Source of the DNA: Acidobacteriota bacterium | GTDB taxonomy: Bacteria; Acidobacteriota; Terriglobia; Bryobacterales; Bryobacteraceae | Reading direction: 5' to 3' | Length of the DNA: 55,261 nt | Assembly: GCA_017304135.1 (NCBI GenBank) | Contig: JAFLBB010000030.1 | Span: forward strand, 1-55,261 | Shown: positions 33,610 through 42,252 of the stretch, in pieces | Layout of the letters: every line of letters begins with the position of its first letter | How positions within the stretch are numbered: the first letter of the stretch is position 1 | Notes under the pieces: generated by a model | What the model was told of the DNA's origin: nothing | Databases searched by the model: none | The model's input: only the letters and a program-made list of their open reading frames with translations | Made by a program: the position numbers and the translations under genes

Positions 33610-34815
33610 CTACACCCAACCGCCGTCGCCATCGCGCTGGAACTTGCGCAGGCCCTCTTCGTTGATCTCGACGCCGAGGCCGGGGCGGTCCGGGGCGGTA
33701 ATAAAGCCCTCCTTCACCTGCGGCGCGTTGGTGGCCATGTCGAGCACGTTGTCCGAGCCGAGACGCGTCTCGCTCGTGAGAAAGTCGAAGTGGGCATGGC
33801 CAAGATGGGCGCTGGCCATGGTAAGCAGCACGCCCCCAACGTTGTGCGTGGCCAGGGGGACGCGATAGAGCGAGGCGAGCGTCCCGATTTTGCGCGCGCC
33901 CGTGATGCCGCCGCAGAAGGCGAGGTCAGGGTAGACAAAATCCAGCACCTGGTGTTGCAGGAAGGGCCAGAAGCCCTTAGGCAATTCGAGTTTCTCGCCG
34001 GTGAGCAGCGGCACGCGCGCCTGCTGGCGCAGTGAGACCCAGCTTTCACTGAACTCAACCGGCAGCGGATCTTCGAGCCACTTGGGTTGAATGCCTTCGA
34101 CGGCCTTGGCCACGCCGACGGCGCTCGGCAGGTCGTATTCGTTGTGGCAGTGGGCCATGATGTCGTAGTTGGGGCCGAGGGCGGCGCGCACATTCTCAAA
34201 GGCGGTGCGGATTTTGGCGAAGTCGCGCGCATCAAGCGCCGTGGAGTATACGCCGCTGGGCTTGCCGATGGGCGCGGTGGTGTTCATCTTCACCTGCGTG
34301 AAGCCCATCGGGCTGGCCTTGAACTTCGCCGCCCACTCGTTCACGACGGCTTTATCGAGCATGTCGCGCGGGGCGGAGTTCACGAAGACGGGGACCCGCT
34401 CGCGATACGGCCCGCCGAGCAGCGAATAGACGGGGCGGCCGGTGATCTTGCCGGCGAGATCCCACAGCGCCATATCGACGCCGCTGAGCGCGGGGATGTT
34501 CGCCATGTAAGGGTGAATCTGCGTGGCCATTCGCATGTGGAGCGCTTCGATGGCGAGCGGGTCCTTGCCCATGAGCACGGGCTTGTAGCGTTCACGCCAG
34601 GCGTGCATCATGGGTCCGCTCACACCCGATTCCCCATAGCCGGTGAGCCCGGCGTCGGTTTCGATTTTGATGTAGGTATGGGCGAGTCGGGAGACGGGTC
34701 GGATCTGGAATCCGGTGATCTTCACCTTGCCCGCGTGCTGGGCGGCCGCGCGCTCAAGAACTGGGAGTGTGGCGGTCAGGCCGAGCGCCGCTTGGAGGAG
34801 GGTGCGCCGTTTCAT
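33610..34815 (-). CDS. Enolase-superfamily protein, galactonate-dehydratase-like, exported, altered metal ligand
   Basis: 401 residues from the ATG at 34815. The leader MKRRTLLQAALGLTATLPVLE is Tat-like. The capping domain holds GYGESGVSGPM; the barrel has QVKMN, typical of D-galactonate dehydratase, then AHCHNEYD where family members usually have D-x-H, so the first metal-ligand Asp appears to be His. WLEDP, LLTGEK and YPDLAFCGG are as expected, and the base His is in ATHNVGG. The protein could still bind metal through His or could have lost dehydratase activity. It is the last gene of the six-gene minus-strand operon, 19 nt after the small propeller gene. Confidence 0.82.
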   Translation of the reverse strand: MKRRTLLQAALGLTATLPVLERAAAQHAGKVKITGFQIRPVSRLAHTYIKIETDAGLTGYGESGVSGPMMHAWRERYKPVLMGKDPLAIEALHMRMATQIHPYMANIPALSGVDMALWDLAGKITGRPVYSLLGGPYRERVPVFVNSAPRDMLDKAVVNEWAAKFKASPMGFTQVKMNTTAPIGKPSGVYSTALDARDFAKIRTAFENVRAALGPNYDIMAHCHNEYDLPSAVGVAKAVEGIQPKWLEDPLPVEFSESWVSLRQQARVPLLTGEKLELPKGFWPFLQHQVLDFVYPDLAFCGGITGARKIGTLASLYRVPLATHNVGGVLLTMASAHLGHAHFDFLTSETRLGSDNVLDMATNAPQVKEGFITAPDRPGLGVEINEEGLRKFQRDGDGGWV

Positions 34816-34834
34816 GTGGCGTATTGTACGCCGC

Positions 34835-35950
34835 TCATTCCCCAAACGCGAACAGCTTGCCGTCCTGGCTGCCGATGACGAGTTTGCCTGCGGCGACAGC
34901 GGGCGAAGCGCTCAAGCCGGCGCCCGCTTCGTACTCCCACACCTTCTTGCCACTCACGGCATCGAGCGCGTAGATGCGGCCATCGTTCGAACCAAAGAAG
35001 ACGCGATCAGCCTGGCCAGCTGCGCCCTTCACGTACACAGGCGAGGATTCGATGCGTGCCTTCGTCATGAAGGTCCACAGCGCTTTGCCGTTCTTGGCGT
35101 TCAGGCAGTGGAGCATCTTGTCGCGGCCGCCCACGTAGACGCGATCGGCAAAGACGGCTGGCGAGGCGTAGAAGGGAAACTTGCGCTGCGGGTGCTCGTA
35201 GCGCCACAGCACTTTCTTCTGCGCGAGGCTGGCACCGAGCACCTGGTTGTCGAAGGTGCCGAAGAAAGCCATGGTGGCCGTGAGCGCCGGCGATGCGCCC
35301 GTGTAGGCTTGCGAGGCGATCTGATAGACCTCCTTGCCGTCGCTGACGCGGATGGCATGGAAGATCTCATCGCAACCGGCCACGAAGGTGACGCCGTTGG
35401 CGAGACCCGGCGTGGAGTGAACCTGGGCGGTGGTGTGGAAGGTCCAGACGGGCTTGCCGGTTTTCACGGAAAGCGCGTAGAGGCGAGAATCGTAGCTTCC
35501 GATGAGGACCTTGTCGCCGCTGACCACGGGCGACGATTTGATTTCACTGCCTGTCTTGTGGGTCCAGATCAGTTTGCCGTCGGCGGCGCTGACGGCGTGC
35601 ACCGTGCCCGCCAGGTCGCCGACGTAGACGGCGCCGCCGGAGACAGCGGGCGAGGATTCGCCTACTTCCGCGCCGGTCTTGTAGCGCCACTTCAGCTTGC
35701 CGGTGTTGAGATCGAGGGCGACGAGATCGCCCGACATGGCCGCGGCGTAGACGGTGCCATTCACGATGGCGGCGCTCGATTCGATGGACTCGCCCATATC
35801 GTAGGTCCACACGGGGCGCGGATTGGCGGGCAGCGGGGAGGCGGCGACGCCGGTGAGTTGGGGATTGCCGCGGAACTGCGGCCAGTCGCCGTTGGAAGGG
35901 GACTGCGCCAGGGCGAGCGCGGCTGAAAGTGATGCCATCAGAAAGCGCAT
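34835..35950 (-). CDS. PQQ-like beta-propeller protein, small form
   Basis: 371 residues from the ATG at 35950. Signal ~1-17 (FLMASLSAALALAQ). Seven or eight blades of the PQQ-like/BamB type are visible with repeated G-x-V/Y-x-x-x-x-x-G-x-L/V-x-A-L-D units, e.g. GTVYAAAMSGDLVALDLNTGKLKW and GRIYALDAVSGKKVW. No residues typical of quinoprotein alcohol dehydrogenases (adjacent Cys pair, calcium Asp) are seen, so it is more likely a structural or ligand-binding propeller than an enzyme. The start overlaps the alcohol dehydrogenase gene by 13 nt. Confidence 0.84.
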   Translation of the reverse strand: MRFLMASLSAALALAQSPSNGDWPQFRGNPQLTGVAASPLPANPRPVWTYDMGESIESSAAIVNGTVYAAAMSGDLVALDLNTGKLKWRYKTGAEVGESSPAVSGGAVYVGDLAGTVHAVSAADGKLIWTHKTGSEIKSSPVVSGDKVLIGSYDSRLYALSVKTGKPVWTFHTTAQVHSTPGLANGVTFVAGCDEIFHAIRVSDGKEVYQIASQAYTGASPALTATMAFFGTFDNQVLGASLAQKKVLWRYEHPQRKFPFYASPAVFADRVYVGGRDKMLHCLNAKNGKALWTFMTKARIESSPVYVKGAAGQADRVFFGSNDGRIYALDAVSGKKVWEYEAGAGLSASPAVAAGKLVIGSQDGKLFAFGE

Positions 35951-37038
35951 AGGTACAACTCCTGGGCCGCGGCGGCGTCGAGCTTGCGCGGGTTGAATGT
36001 GCCGGTCCACTGCTCAGCGGCCCGCTCGCTCAACTCAGCGAGGGCATCCATCTCCACGCCCGCGGCGCTGAGGGAGCGGGGCAGGCCGGCGGCATCGCGC
36101 AACTCTTCGATGCGCAGGGCGAGCTCGGGATGGAGGTCGGAATAGCGTCCTTGTACGGCGGGTGTGTTCCAGCGCACAACGCGCGGCAGCAGCATCGCCA
36201 GTGCATGGCCATGCGTGATGCCGTAGCGCTGCGTAAGCGGGTTGGCGCAGGCGTGGGCTGCGCCGAGCATGGAATGTTCAATGGCCGCGCCGGCAAGGTA
36301 AGAGGCCACCTGCATGCGGCCGGCGATCTCCACGCTCGCGCCGCCGAGTGCGCGCTCGAAGTTCTCATGAATGAGTCGCCAGGCCTCGCGGGCAAAGCAA
36401 TCCGACATGGCGTTGGCCCGCGTGCACACCCAGGTTTCCACCGCATGAGCGAGGGCATCGAAGCCCGACGCGGCCAGCACACCGCGCGGCTGCATCATGG
36501 CAAGCTCGGGATCGAGCAAGGCGAGTTTCGCGGCTGCCGAAGGATCGCCGCAGGCCATCTTGCGATGCGTGCGGGCGTCGGAGATGACGGCGTAGCTTTG
36601 CGCTTCGCTGCCCGTGCCGGTGGTGGTGGGAATGGCGATCATGGGCAGCAGCGGGCGGCGCGCTTTGCCGTAGCCCCAGTAGTCGCGCATCGTGCCGCCA
36701 TTGGTGACGAGGAAGTTGACGGCCTTGGCCGCATCGAGCGAAGAGCCGCCACCGAGCCCGATGATGGAATCCACATGCAGTGGCGCGGCAAAGGCGCGGC
36801 CCGCTTCGGCGGCATCGGTGTCGGGGTTCTCGCCAAAGCCATGCCACGGCGCGACGGCCACACCCGCCTCTTCAAGCAAACGCACGGCGCGCGCGACGAA
36901 GCCCGCCTTCACAATGCCTTCGTCGGCGACCAGAAGCGTGTGCGTGAAGTTGTGCCCGCGAGCGAATTCGCCGAGGCGGCCGAGGGCACCGGCTTCGCAC
37001 ACGACGCTGGTGCGCGCGTGCGAGTGGAAGGGCGTCAT
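35938..37038 (-). CDS. Iron-containing alcohol dehydrogenase
   Basis: 366 residues, full length for group III alcohol dehydrogenases. NAD(P) loop GLGGGSSLDAAKAV; PTTTGTGSEA; metal ligands in GFDALAHAVE (Asp, His) and in HACANPLTQRYGITHGHALAMLLP (two His). It interconverts an alcohol and an aldehyde or keto acid in the cytoplasm. No signal peptide. Its ATG overlaps the amidohydrolase stop (ATGA) and its end overlaps the small propeller gene. Relatives include 1,3-propanediol, lactaldehyde and 4-hydroxybutyrate dehydrogenases; the substrate here is unknown. Confidence 0.92.
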   Translation of the reverse strand: MTPFHSHARTSVVCEAGALGRLGEFARGHNFTHTLLVADEGIVKAGFVARAVRLLEEAGVAVAPWHGFGENPDTDAAEAGRAFAAPLHVDSIIGLGGGSSLDAAKAVNFLVTNGGTMRDYWGYGKARRPLLPMIAIPTTTGTGSEAQSYAVISDARTHRKMACGDPSAAAKLALLDPELAMMQPRGVLAASGFDALAHAVETWVCTRANAMSDCFAREAWRLIHENFERALGGASVEIAGRMQVASYLAGAAIEHSMLGAAHACANPLTQRYGITHGHALAMLLPRVVRWNTPAVQGRYSDLHPELALRIEELRDAAGLPRSLSAAGVEMDALAELSERAAEQWTGTFNPRKLDAAAAQELYLCAF

Positions 37039-38459
37039 CGCGGCTTGTTCTCCCGGGCGCGGGCGCGATCAACGATCTCCTTCACCTCGCTCATCAAGCG
37101 CGGGGCGTGATAGGGGATGCCGTCCTTGATCACCCATTGGATGGCGCCGGAGTCGGGGCGCATAACCTTGAGATTGGCGAGCGGATTGCCTTTCACGACG
37201 ACGAGGTCAGCAAGCCAGCCGGCACGCACGCGGCCAAGTTCGCTTTCTTTGCCCAGCACGCGCGCGCCGTTGGTGGTGGCATGCTGGATCACTTCGAGCG
37301 GCGCGAAGCCGGCCTCCTGATGCAACTCGAGTTCGCGCGCGTAACCGAAGCCCTGCATCTGGTAGATGAAGCCCGCGTCCTCGCCCGTGGTGACCGTGCC
37401 GCCGCGCCGCGCGAAGTCCTTCACGGCAGCCATCCAGAGGCGGTAGTTCTCTTTCCAATACACCTCGTCTTCGGTCGTCCAGCCGAAGAAGAAGCTGCCG
37501 TGGTTGTCGCGCGAGGGCGCGAAAAAGGCCGCCAGCGCGGGATGGAGCAGCGCGGCGAATTGCGGCTGGTTCTCATATCGCTGCAGGTCGCGCGCGGCTT
37601 CGTAGATGCTCAACGTGGGGTTCCAGGCGACGCCTTTGTCCACCATCCGCTGCAGCACGCGGCCAAGCTTCCCGGGATCGGCCTCGCGCCACAAGCGGCC
37701 GGCATAACGGAAGCGGTGCGTCTCGTCGTTGTAGTTGAACTCCGGCGGGAACGCCTGCACGCCTTCGCGCAGCGCGGCGTCGGGGATGCCGTACCAGTGC
37801 TCGATCGTGCTGATGCCGGCATCGGCGGCGTGCACGGCGTGCGAGTCCTCGACGCCCATGTGAATGGCGGTGCGCAGACCCTGCGCGTGAGCCTCTTCCA
37901 GCGCGGCGTTCAGGATGTCGCGGTAGGTTTGGTGGAACTTGATACCGTCGCCGCCCGTGCCTTTGATCTCGCGCACACGCTCGCGGGCCTTCTCCGGTGT
38001 ATCGGGGCGCCCGAACCAGGCGTACAGCAGCAGGCGCGGAGCAGTGCGAGTGCCGGCGGCGCTCTCCTCACGCAGGCGCTTGGAGAGCTCAAACGTCGAG
38101 CCCACATCGCGCACGGTGGTGATGCCGGAGGCGAGCCACAGCTTGAGGCAGTAGTCGGCATCCATCGCTATGCGCCCGCGGTTCTCCTGCACGTGGCCAT
38201 GCATGTTGATGAGGCCGGGCAGGACGTACGTGCCTCGGCCATCGATCTCCACGCCTTGCCATGATGCAGGCAACCGGCCCACCTGCGTGATGCGGTTTCC
38301 TTCTACGACCACATCGAGCGGTCCGCGCGCGGGCATGCCGGGGCCTTCAACGACCATCGCATCGCGGATGGCCATCCGCGCCGGGCGCTGCGCGTGCGTC
38401 GGTGCGGTTTGCGCGGAGAGTGCCGTGGCGAGCGTGAGCGCGACGAAGGCCGCTCTCAT
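37035..38459 (-). CDS. Amidohydrolase, imidazolonepropionase/prolidase-like, exported
   Basis: 474 residues. Signal ~1-16 (AFVALTLATALSAQ). The metal-dependent hydrolase barrel shows MHGHV (HxH), GGDGIKFHQ with the Lys that is usually carbamylated, AIHMGVEDSHAVH and STIEHWYG (two His ligands), and TTGEDAGF with the catalytic Asp. The flanking beta sandwich closes with DLVVVKGNPLANL. Such proteins cleave amide or lactone bonds; exported members include Xaa-Pro dipeptidases. It lies 4 nt after the 485-residue propeller gene, so it is co-transcribed. Confidence 0.88.
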   Translation of the reverse strand: MRAAFVALTLATALSAQTAPTHAQRPARMAIRDAMVVEGPGMPARGPLDVVVEGNRITQVGRLPASWQGVEIDGRGTYVLPGLINMHGHVQENRGRIAMDADYCLKLWLASGITTVRDVGSTFELSKRLREESAAGTRTAPRLLLYAWFGRPDTPEKARERVREIKGTGGDGIKFHQTYRDILNAALEEAHAQGLRTAIHMGVEDSHAVHAADAGISTIEHWYGIPDAALREGVQAFPPEFNYNDETHRFRYAGRLWREADPGKLGRVLQRMVDKGVAWNPTLSIYEAARDLQRYENQPQFAALLHPALAAFFAPSRDNHGSFFFGWTTEDEVYWKENYRLWMAAVKDFARRGGTVTTGEDAGFIYQMQGFGYARELELHQEAGFAPLEVIQHATTNGARVLGKESELGRVRAGWLADLVVVKGNPLANLKVMRPDSGAIQWVIKDGIPYHAPRLMSEVKEIVDRARARENKPR

Positions 38460-38463
38460 CGTG

Positions 38464-39921
38464 CTACTTCACCTTGCCGTCCCACTTGGCGCCTTCCTGG
38501 ATGGCGATCAACTGGTTGCGGTTGGTCACATACAGCTTGCCGTTGGCGGCGATGAAGGTGCCATAGACGCTCGATCCCATGTTCACTTCCGAGATCACCT
38601 CCTTCGTCTTGCCATGCTGCATCACCACCACATCGCCGTCTTCATCGCCCAGGTACACCTTGCCGTCCACAACGAACGGCGAGGCCCACACAGCGGCGAG
38701 CATGTCGTGCACCCAATACGGCTTGCCTGTCTCCGCATCCAGCGCATGCAGGAAACCGGAGAAGTCGGCGTAGTACAGAATGCCATCGACCAACGCCCCG
38801 GTGGAGATGCTGCGGCGGATCTTGTCGTAATGCCAGACGAGCCCTTCCTTGGTGATGTCGCCACGCTTGGTGGCGTCGATGCAATAGAGGTGGCCCACGC
38901 CTTCGCCATGTTCGGGGTCCTGCCCGTTGGCGATGTAGACCTTGTCGTTCAGAATCACCGGCGTCGAAATCACCTCATTGCGGTTCTTCGGCCACACCGT
39001 GTCCTTCGGGTTCGTATCGAACTCCCACAGCAGCTTGCCGTCGGCCACCTGGTAGCCGCGAACCCAACCATCGCCCTGCGCCGATACGACCATGTCGACG
39101 CCGCCCACTTTGCCGACCGAAGGCGACGACCACTGGCCGTGCAGGATCTTCTCGCCGACGCGGTTGTCTTCCCACACCACCTGGCCGGTCTTCTTGTTGA
39201 CGGCGATCAGCGCCGGAGCGCGCGGCGAGGGAATGTGGACGTGGCTTTCGTCATGGCCGTTGGCGGTCATGAGCAGGATCAAATCGCCATAGGGCACCGG
39301 CGACGAGTTGGCGAGGTTATGCGGAAAGACGGCGAGTTCTTCCATCATGTCGAGCTTCCACACGATGTCGGCGCTGGTTTTGGCGGTGAGCTTCTCGTCC
39401 TTATACGGGCCGTCGTTTTCGTCGTCGTGAAAGCCCTCCACGTCGAGGCAAAGCAGCTCGGCGCGGTTGTTCACGTAGTACAGTCGGTCGCCTTCGATGA
39501 GCGGCGAACTGGCCACGCCCTGGAACGGCCAATCGTTCACGCGTCCGGCGGCGAGCTTCTCGGTGGCGTGCTGCCAGAGGAACGTCCCGTCGCTCTCCTT
39601 GAAGGCCATCAGCACACCGCGGTCGCCCGTAAGCGCCTTCTCGCGCAGACCCTCGTTATTAGTGCCGACAAAAACCTTTCCCCCGGCGATGGTCGGGTTG
39701 CCGTAGGTTTGCGACCCAACGGCGGAGACCCAGGCGACATTGGTCCCCTTGGTGACGTCCCAGGTCTTCGGAAGGCCCTTCATCGTGCGGGTCATGTTGC
39801 GCTCGGGCGAACCGCCCCACATCGGCCAGTCGGCCGTGCCGGGGTCGCCCGCGTTCAGGGCCACTGAGCCCGCGGCCAGCAAGGCGGCCGCAGCCATCAT
39901 GGAAATATTCTTGGCTCGCAT
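38464..39921 (-). CDS. PQQ-like beta-propeller protein, 485 aa
   Basis: Signal peptide ~1-24 (MMAAAALLAAGSVALNA). WPMWGGSPERNM is the usual start of secreted PQQ-like propellers, followed by blades such as GGKVFVGTNNEG, DRLYYVNNRAELLCLD and GKVYLGDEDGDVVVM. Insertions between blades (VEGFHDDENDGPYKDEK) are acidic and may bind calcium. No Cys-Cys pair or haem motif is seen, so quinoprotein dehydrogenase activity is doubtful. It overlaps the upstream 736-residue gene by one base (TGATG). Confidence 0.84.
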   Translation of the reverse strand: MRAKNISMMAAAALLAAGSVALNAGDPGTADWPMWGGSPERNMTRTMKGLPKTWDVTKGTNVAWVSAVGSQTYGNPTIAGGKVFVGTNNEGLREKALTGDRGVLMAFKESDGTFLWQHATEKLAAGRVNDWPFQGVASSPLIEGDRLYYVNNRAELLCLDVEGFHDDENDGPYKDEKLTAKTSADIVWKLDMMEELAVFPHNLANSSPVPYGDLILLMTANGHDESHVHIPSPRAPALIAVNKKTGQVVWEDNRVGEKILHGQWSSPSVGKVGGVDMVVSAQGDGWVRGYQVADGKLLWEFDTNPKDTVWPKNRNEVISTPVILNDKVYIANGQDPEHGEGVGHLYCIDATKRGDITKEGLVWHYDKIRRSISTGALVDGILYYADFSGFLHALDAETGKPYWVHDMLAAVWASPFVVDGKVYLGDEDGDVVVMQHGKTKEVISEVNMGSSVYGTFIAANGKLYVTNRNQLIAIQEGAKWDGKVK

Positions 39922-42131
39922 CAGTTCTTCACCACCTTGATGTTGTCAAAGAAGACTTCATTGGGCGCATCGGCATAGATGCCCGGAGCGCCTTCGCGGC
40001 TTCCGACGGGGTCGATCTTTTCGATGGTCCACTTGTCGGGCTCCGGTTCGCCCACGGGCCATGCCTTGCCTTGCGCGCGCACAGTGCCGTTCGAGAGGTT
40101 CTCCACACGCAGCTTGAGGCGATACCAGGTGTCCTTCTTCCAGGCGAAGTCGACGCTGGCGGTGCGCTTAGGCTCGGCCTGCCAGGGCTGGATCTCCAGG
40201 CGCTGGTGGTTGCCATACAGCGTGAGCGCGTAGCGCTGCGCCACCACGCCCGCGTCGCCCATGTTGCGGCGGCGGTCAATGGCGCGGACGTCGGCTTCCA
40301 CCGTGTAGTCATGCTCGTCGGCGTGGCCGAAGAAGGTGCGGGCGCGCTTGGTGAAGGCGTTGTCGGCGAGTTTGGCCAGCACCTTGCTGCCGTCCATCTC
40401 GCGGATGGTGTACTTGCCCAGCGCGTTCACCCAGAACGGCGGCGGCGGGCCGTCGACCTTGCTCATTTCGAAATCGACGCCCAGCGGGGCGATGGGCAGC
40501 ACGCGCACGCGGGCCTCGACAGACTGGTCGCCGACCTTCGCCGTGATCTTGCCCGCCTGCACGCGCGTCTCGGCATCGGCGGTGAACTTCCCGTCGCCGC
40601 TGATCGAGCCCTTCATCGTGGTTGACCACTCGGCCTTCTCGTTCTTCAGAAAGTTGCCCTTCTCATCAAAGGCGCGCACGGTGAAGCTGGCGCTTTGCCC
40701 GGCGCGCAGGATGACCTCGACGGGGACCACCTGCAACTGCGCGGGCTTATCCACCACCGAGCGCGCCAGCCCGGCCACGCGCGTGGCGATGGGCGTCGCC
40801 TTGGCCACGCCGCGGCTCGTCGTGGTGCGCGCCGTTCCCATCCGCGAGGCCTTGCCGAACACATACATCGCGCGATCACTCACCACGAAGATGCGCCCTT
40901 CGCTGATCGCCACCGAAGCCACCACCGGTTCCGGCTCCTTGCCATCGCCGAGGGTGACTTTGCTCAGCACCTCAGCCTTCTCACGGCTCACTTTGACGAT
41001 GTAGACCACGCCGCTTTCGGTGGCAATGTACATCTTGCCGTCGGCCCACACGGGCGAACCTTTCTGCAGGTTGCCCAGGTTCTGCTTCCACAGCTCCTTG
41101 CCCGTAGCCGGGTCGTAGGCGAAGAGGTTCGATGAGTTGTCGATCTGATAGAGGACGCCCTCGGCAAAGACGGGATTGGAGTAGCCCATCTGCGGACCGT
41201 AGTCTTTCCACTTCAGGTCGGCGATTTTCAGCTCGCCGGCCTTCGTGCCATCGAGGGCGGCCACCAGGCCCATCTCGTTGTCTTCCAGGTTCTCTTCGGA
41301 GTGGCTCAGGAAGACCGTCGTGCCATCGACGGCGACGCCGGTGTTCATGCCGCGCTTGGAGACCGGCAGGCTCCACACCTTCCTGCCCGTGCTCACCTGC
41401 ATGGCGTGCACGGCGCCATCGCCTCCGCCGGCAATGAGCAACCGCTGGCCGCCGATCTCGGCGATGGTGGGCGGCGAATAGGTAGTGTCATACGGGCGCT
41501 GGCCGGGCTGCACCAGCCACACCATGGCCCCGGTCTTCTTGTCGAAGGCCGCATAGCGGTGGCCGGCGCGGGCGTTCTCGCCCCAGGCGCTGGTGATGGC
41601 GCTGACAATCACCAGTTCGCCATCGATGATCGGGCTCACTGTGCGTCCGCCATGAGTCGAGACGTAGCCAAGCTCTTCGTTCAGCGAGCGGTCCCACACC
41701 TTCTTGCCGTTCTTGTCAACCGCGATCAGATGGCCATCGACGCCGAAGATATAGATGTTGCCCGTTTCGGAATCCACCGAAGGCGAGGCCCAGGCCACGC
41801 GATGGCCCGGAACGTCGGAATGAAAGACCGTGTTGAAGTACTCCCAGACCACCTTGCCCGTGGTCGCGTCAAAGCACATCAGGCGTTCCTGCACGGTGTC
41901 CTCTTTGCCCGCGGCGTTAAAGAGGTAGACGCGGTTGCCGAAAGTTACCGGCGCGGAGCGGCCGCCGTAGGGGGCCTTCCACAGCAGGTTGCGGCCATCC
42001 AGCGACCAGTCGTTGACAAGGTTCTTTTCCGGGGACTTGCCGTCACGGTTGGGTCCACGGTAGTCGGTCCAATCCGCGGCCTGCAACAGGGCGGTCGCGG
42101 CGAGCAGGGTCAGCAGACACAATCGGCGCAT
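39921..42131 (-). CDS. PQQ-like beta-propeller fused to Ig-like and lectin-like domains
   Basis: 736 residues from the ATG at 42131. Signal ~1-18 (LCLLTLLAATALLQA). The propeller occupies ~20-410: DWTDYRGPNRDG, NIYIFGVDGHLIAVD, GKMYIATESGVVYIVK. Then a BIG-2-like domain at ~465-545 (VEVILRAGQSASFTVRAFDEKG), and a C-terminal jelly roll at ~560-736 (YTVEADVRAID, QRLEIQPWQAE, DTWYRLKLRVEN, FFDNIKVVKN) that resembles LamG/DUF1080 folds. Such fusions suggest sugar or glycan binding outside the cell. It is the first gene of the six-gene operon; a TACAAT box and a palindrome lie upstream. Confidence 0.84.
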   Translation of the reverse strand: MRRLCLLTLLAATALLQAADWTDYRGPNRDGKSPEKNLVNDWSLDGRNLLWKAPYGGRSAPVTFGNRVYLFNAAGKEDTVQERLMCFDATTGKVVWEYFNTVFHSDVPGHRVAWASPSVDSETGNIYIFGVDGHLIAVDKNGKKVWDRSLNEELGYVSTHGGRTVSPIIDGELVIVSAITSAWGENARAGHRYAAFDKKTGAMVWLVQPGQRPYDTTYSPPTIAEIGGQRLLIAGGGDGAVHAMQVSTGRKVWSLPVSKRGMNTGVAVDGTTVFLSHSEENLEDNEMGLVAALDGTKAGELKIADLKWKDYGPQMGYSNPVFAEGVLYQIDNSSNLFAYDPATGKELWKQNLGNLQKGSPVWADGKMYIATESGVVYIVKVSREKAEVLSKVTLGDGKEPEPVVASVAISEGRIFVVSDRAMYVFGKASRMGTARTTTSRGVAKATPIATRVAGLARSVVDKPAQLQVVPVEVILRAGQSASFTVRAFDEKGNFLKNEKAEWSTTMKGSISGDGKFTADAETRVQAGKITAKVGDQSVEARVRVLPIAPLGVDFEMSKVDGPPPPFWVNALGKYTIREMDGSKVLAKLADNAFTKRARTFFGHADEHDYTVEADVRAIDRRRNMGDAGVVAQRYALTLYGNHQRLEIQPWQAEPKRTASVDFAWKKDTWYRLKLRVENLSNGTVRAQGKAWPVGEPEPDKWTIEKIDPVGSREGAPGIYADAPNEVFFDNIKVVKN

Positions 42132-42158
42132 AGTGGTTTCGACGAAGGGCACACATGA

Positions 42159-42192
42159 ATTGTAACCCTGGCGTGCGGTTTCCAGTCTGGAA
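42159..42192 (-). promoter_or_regulatory. Putative promoter and operator of the six-gene propeller operon
   Basis: On the minus strand TACAAT (42164-42159) sits 27 nt before the ATG at 42131. Where the -35 should lie there is no TTGACA but a perfect palindrome, TTCCAG-T-CTGGAA (42180-42192). A dyad at that place is typical for a regulator site. The rest of the 121-base gap to the small gene at 42253 is GC-rich with no other feature. Confidence 0.42.
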
Positions 42193-42252
42193 GGCGGGAT
42201 GAGGATGAGCCGGGCCGAGGACCGGCGGGGGGCGGCCGGGCGCCGCTCCGGG

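Noticed and set aside
38170..39867. 565-codon open frame on the plus strand
   Set aside because: It is antisense to the 485-residue propeller and amidohydrolase genes. The translation has no recognisable domain, and such mirrors are expected at high GC with strong third-position bias.
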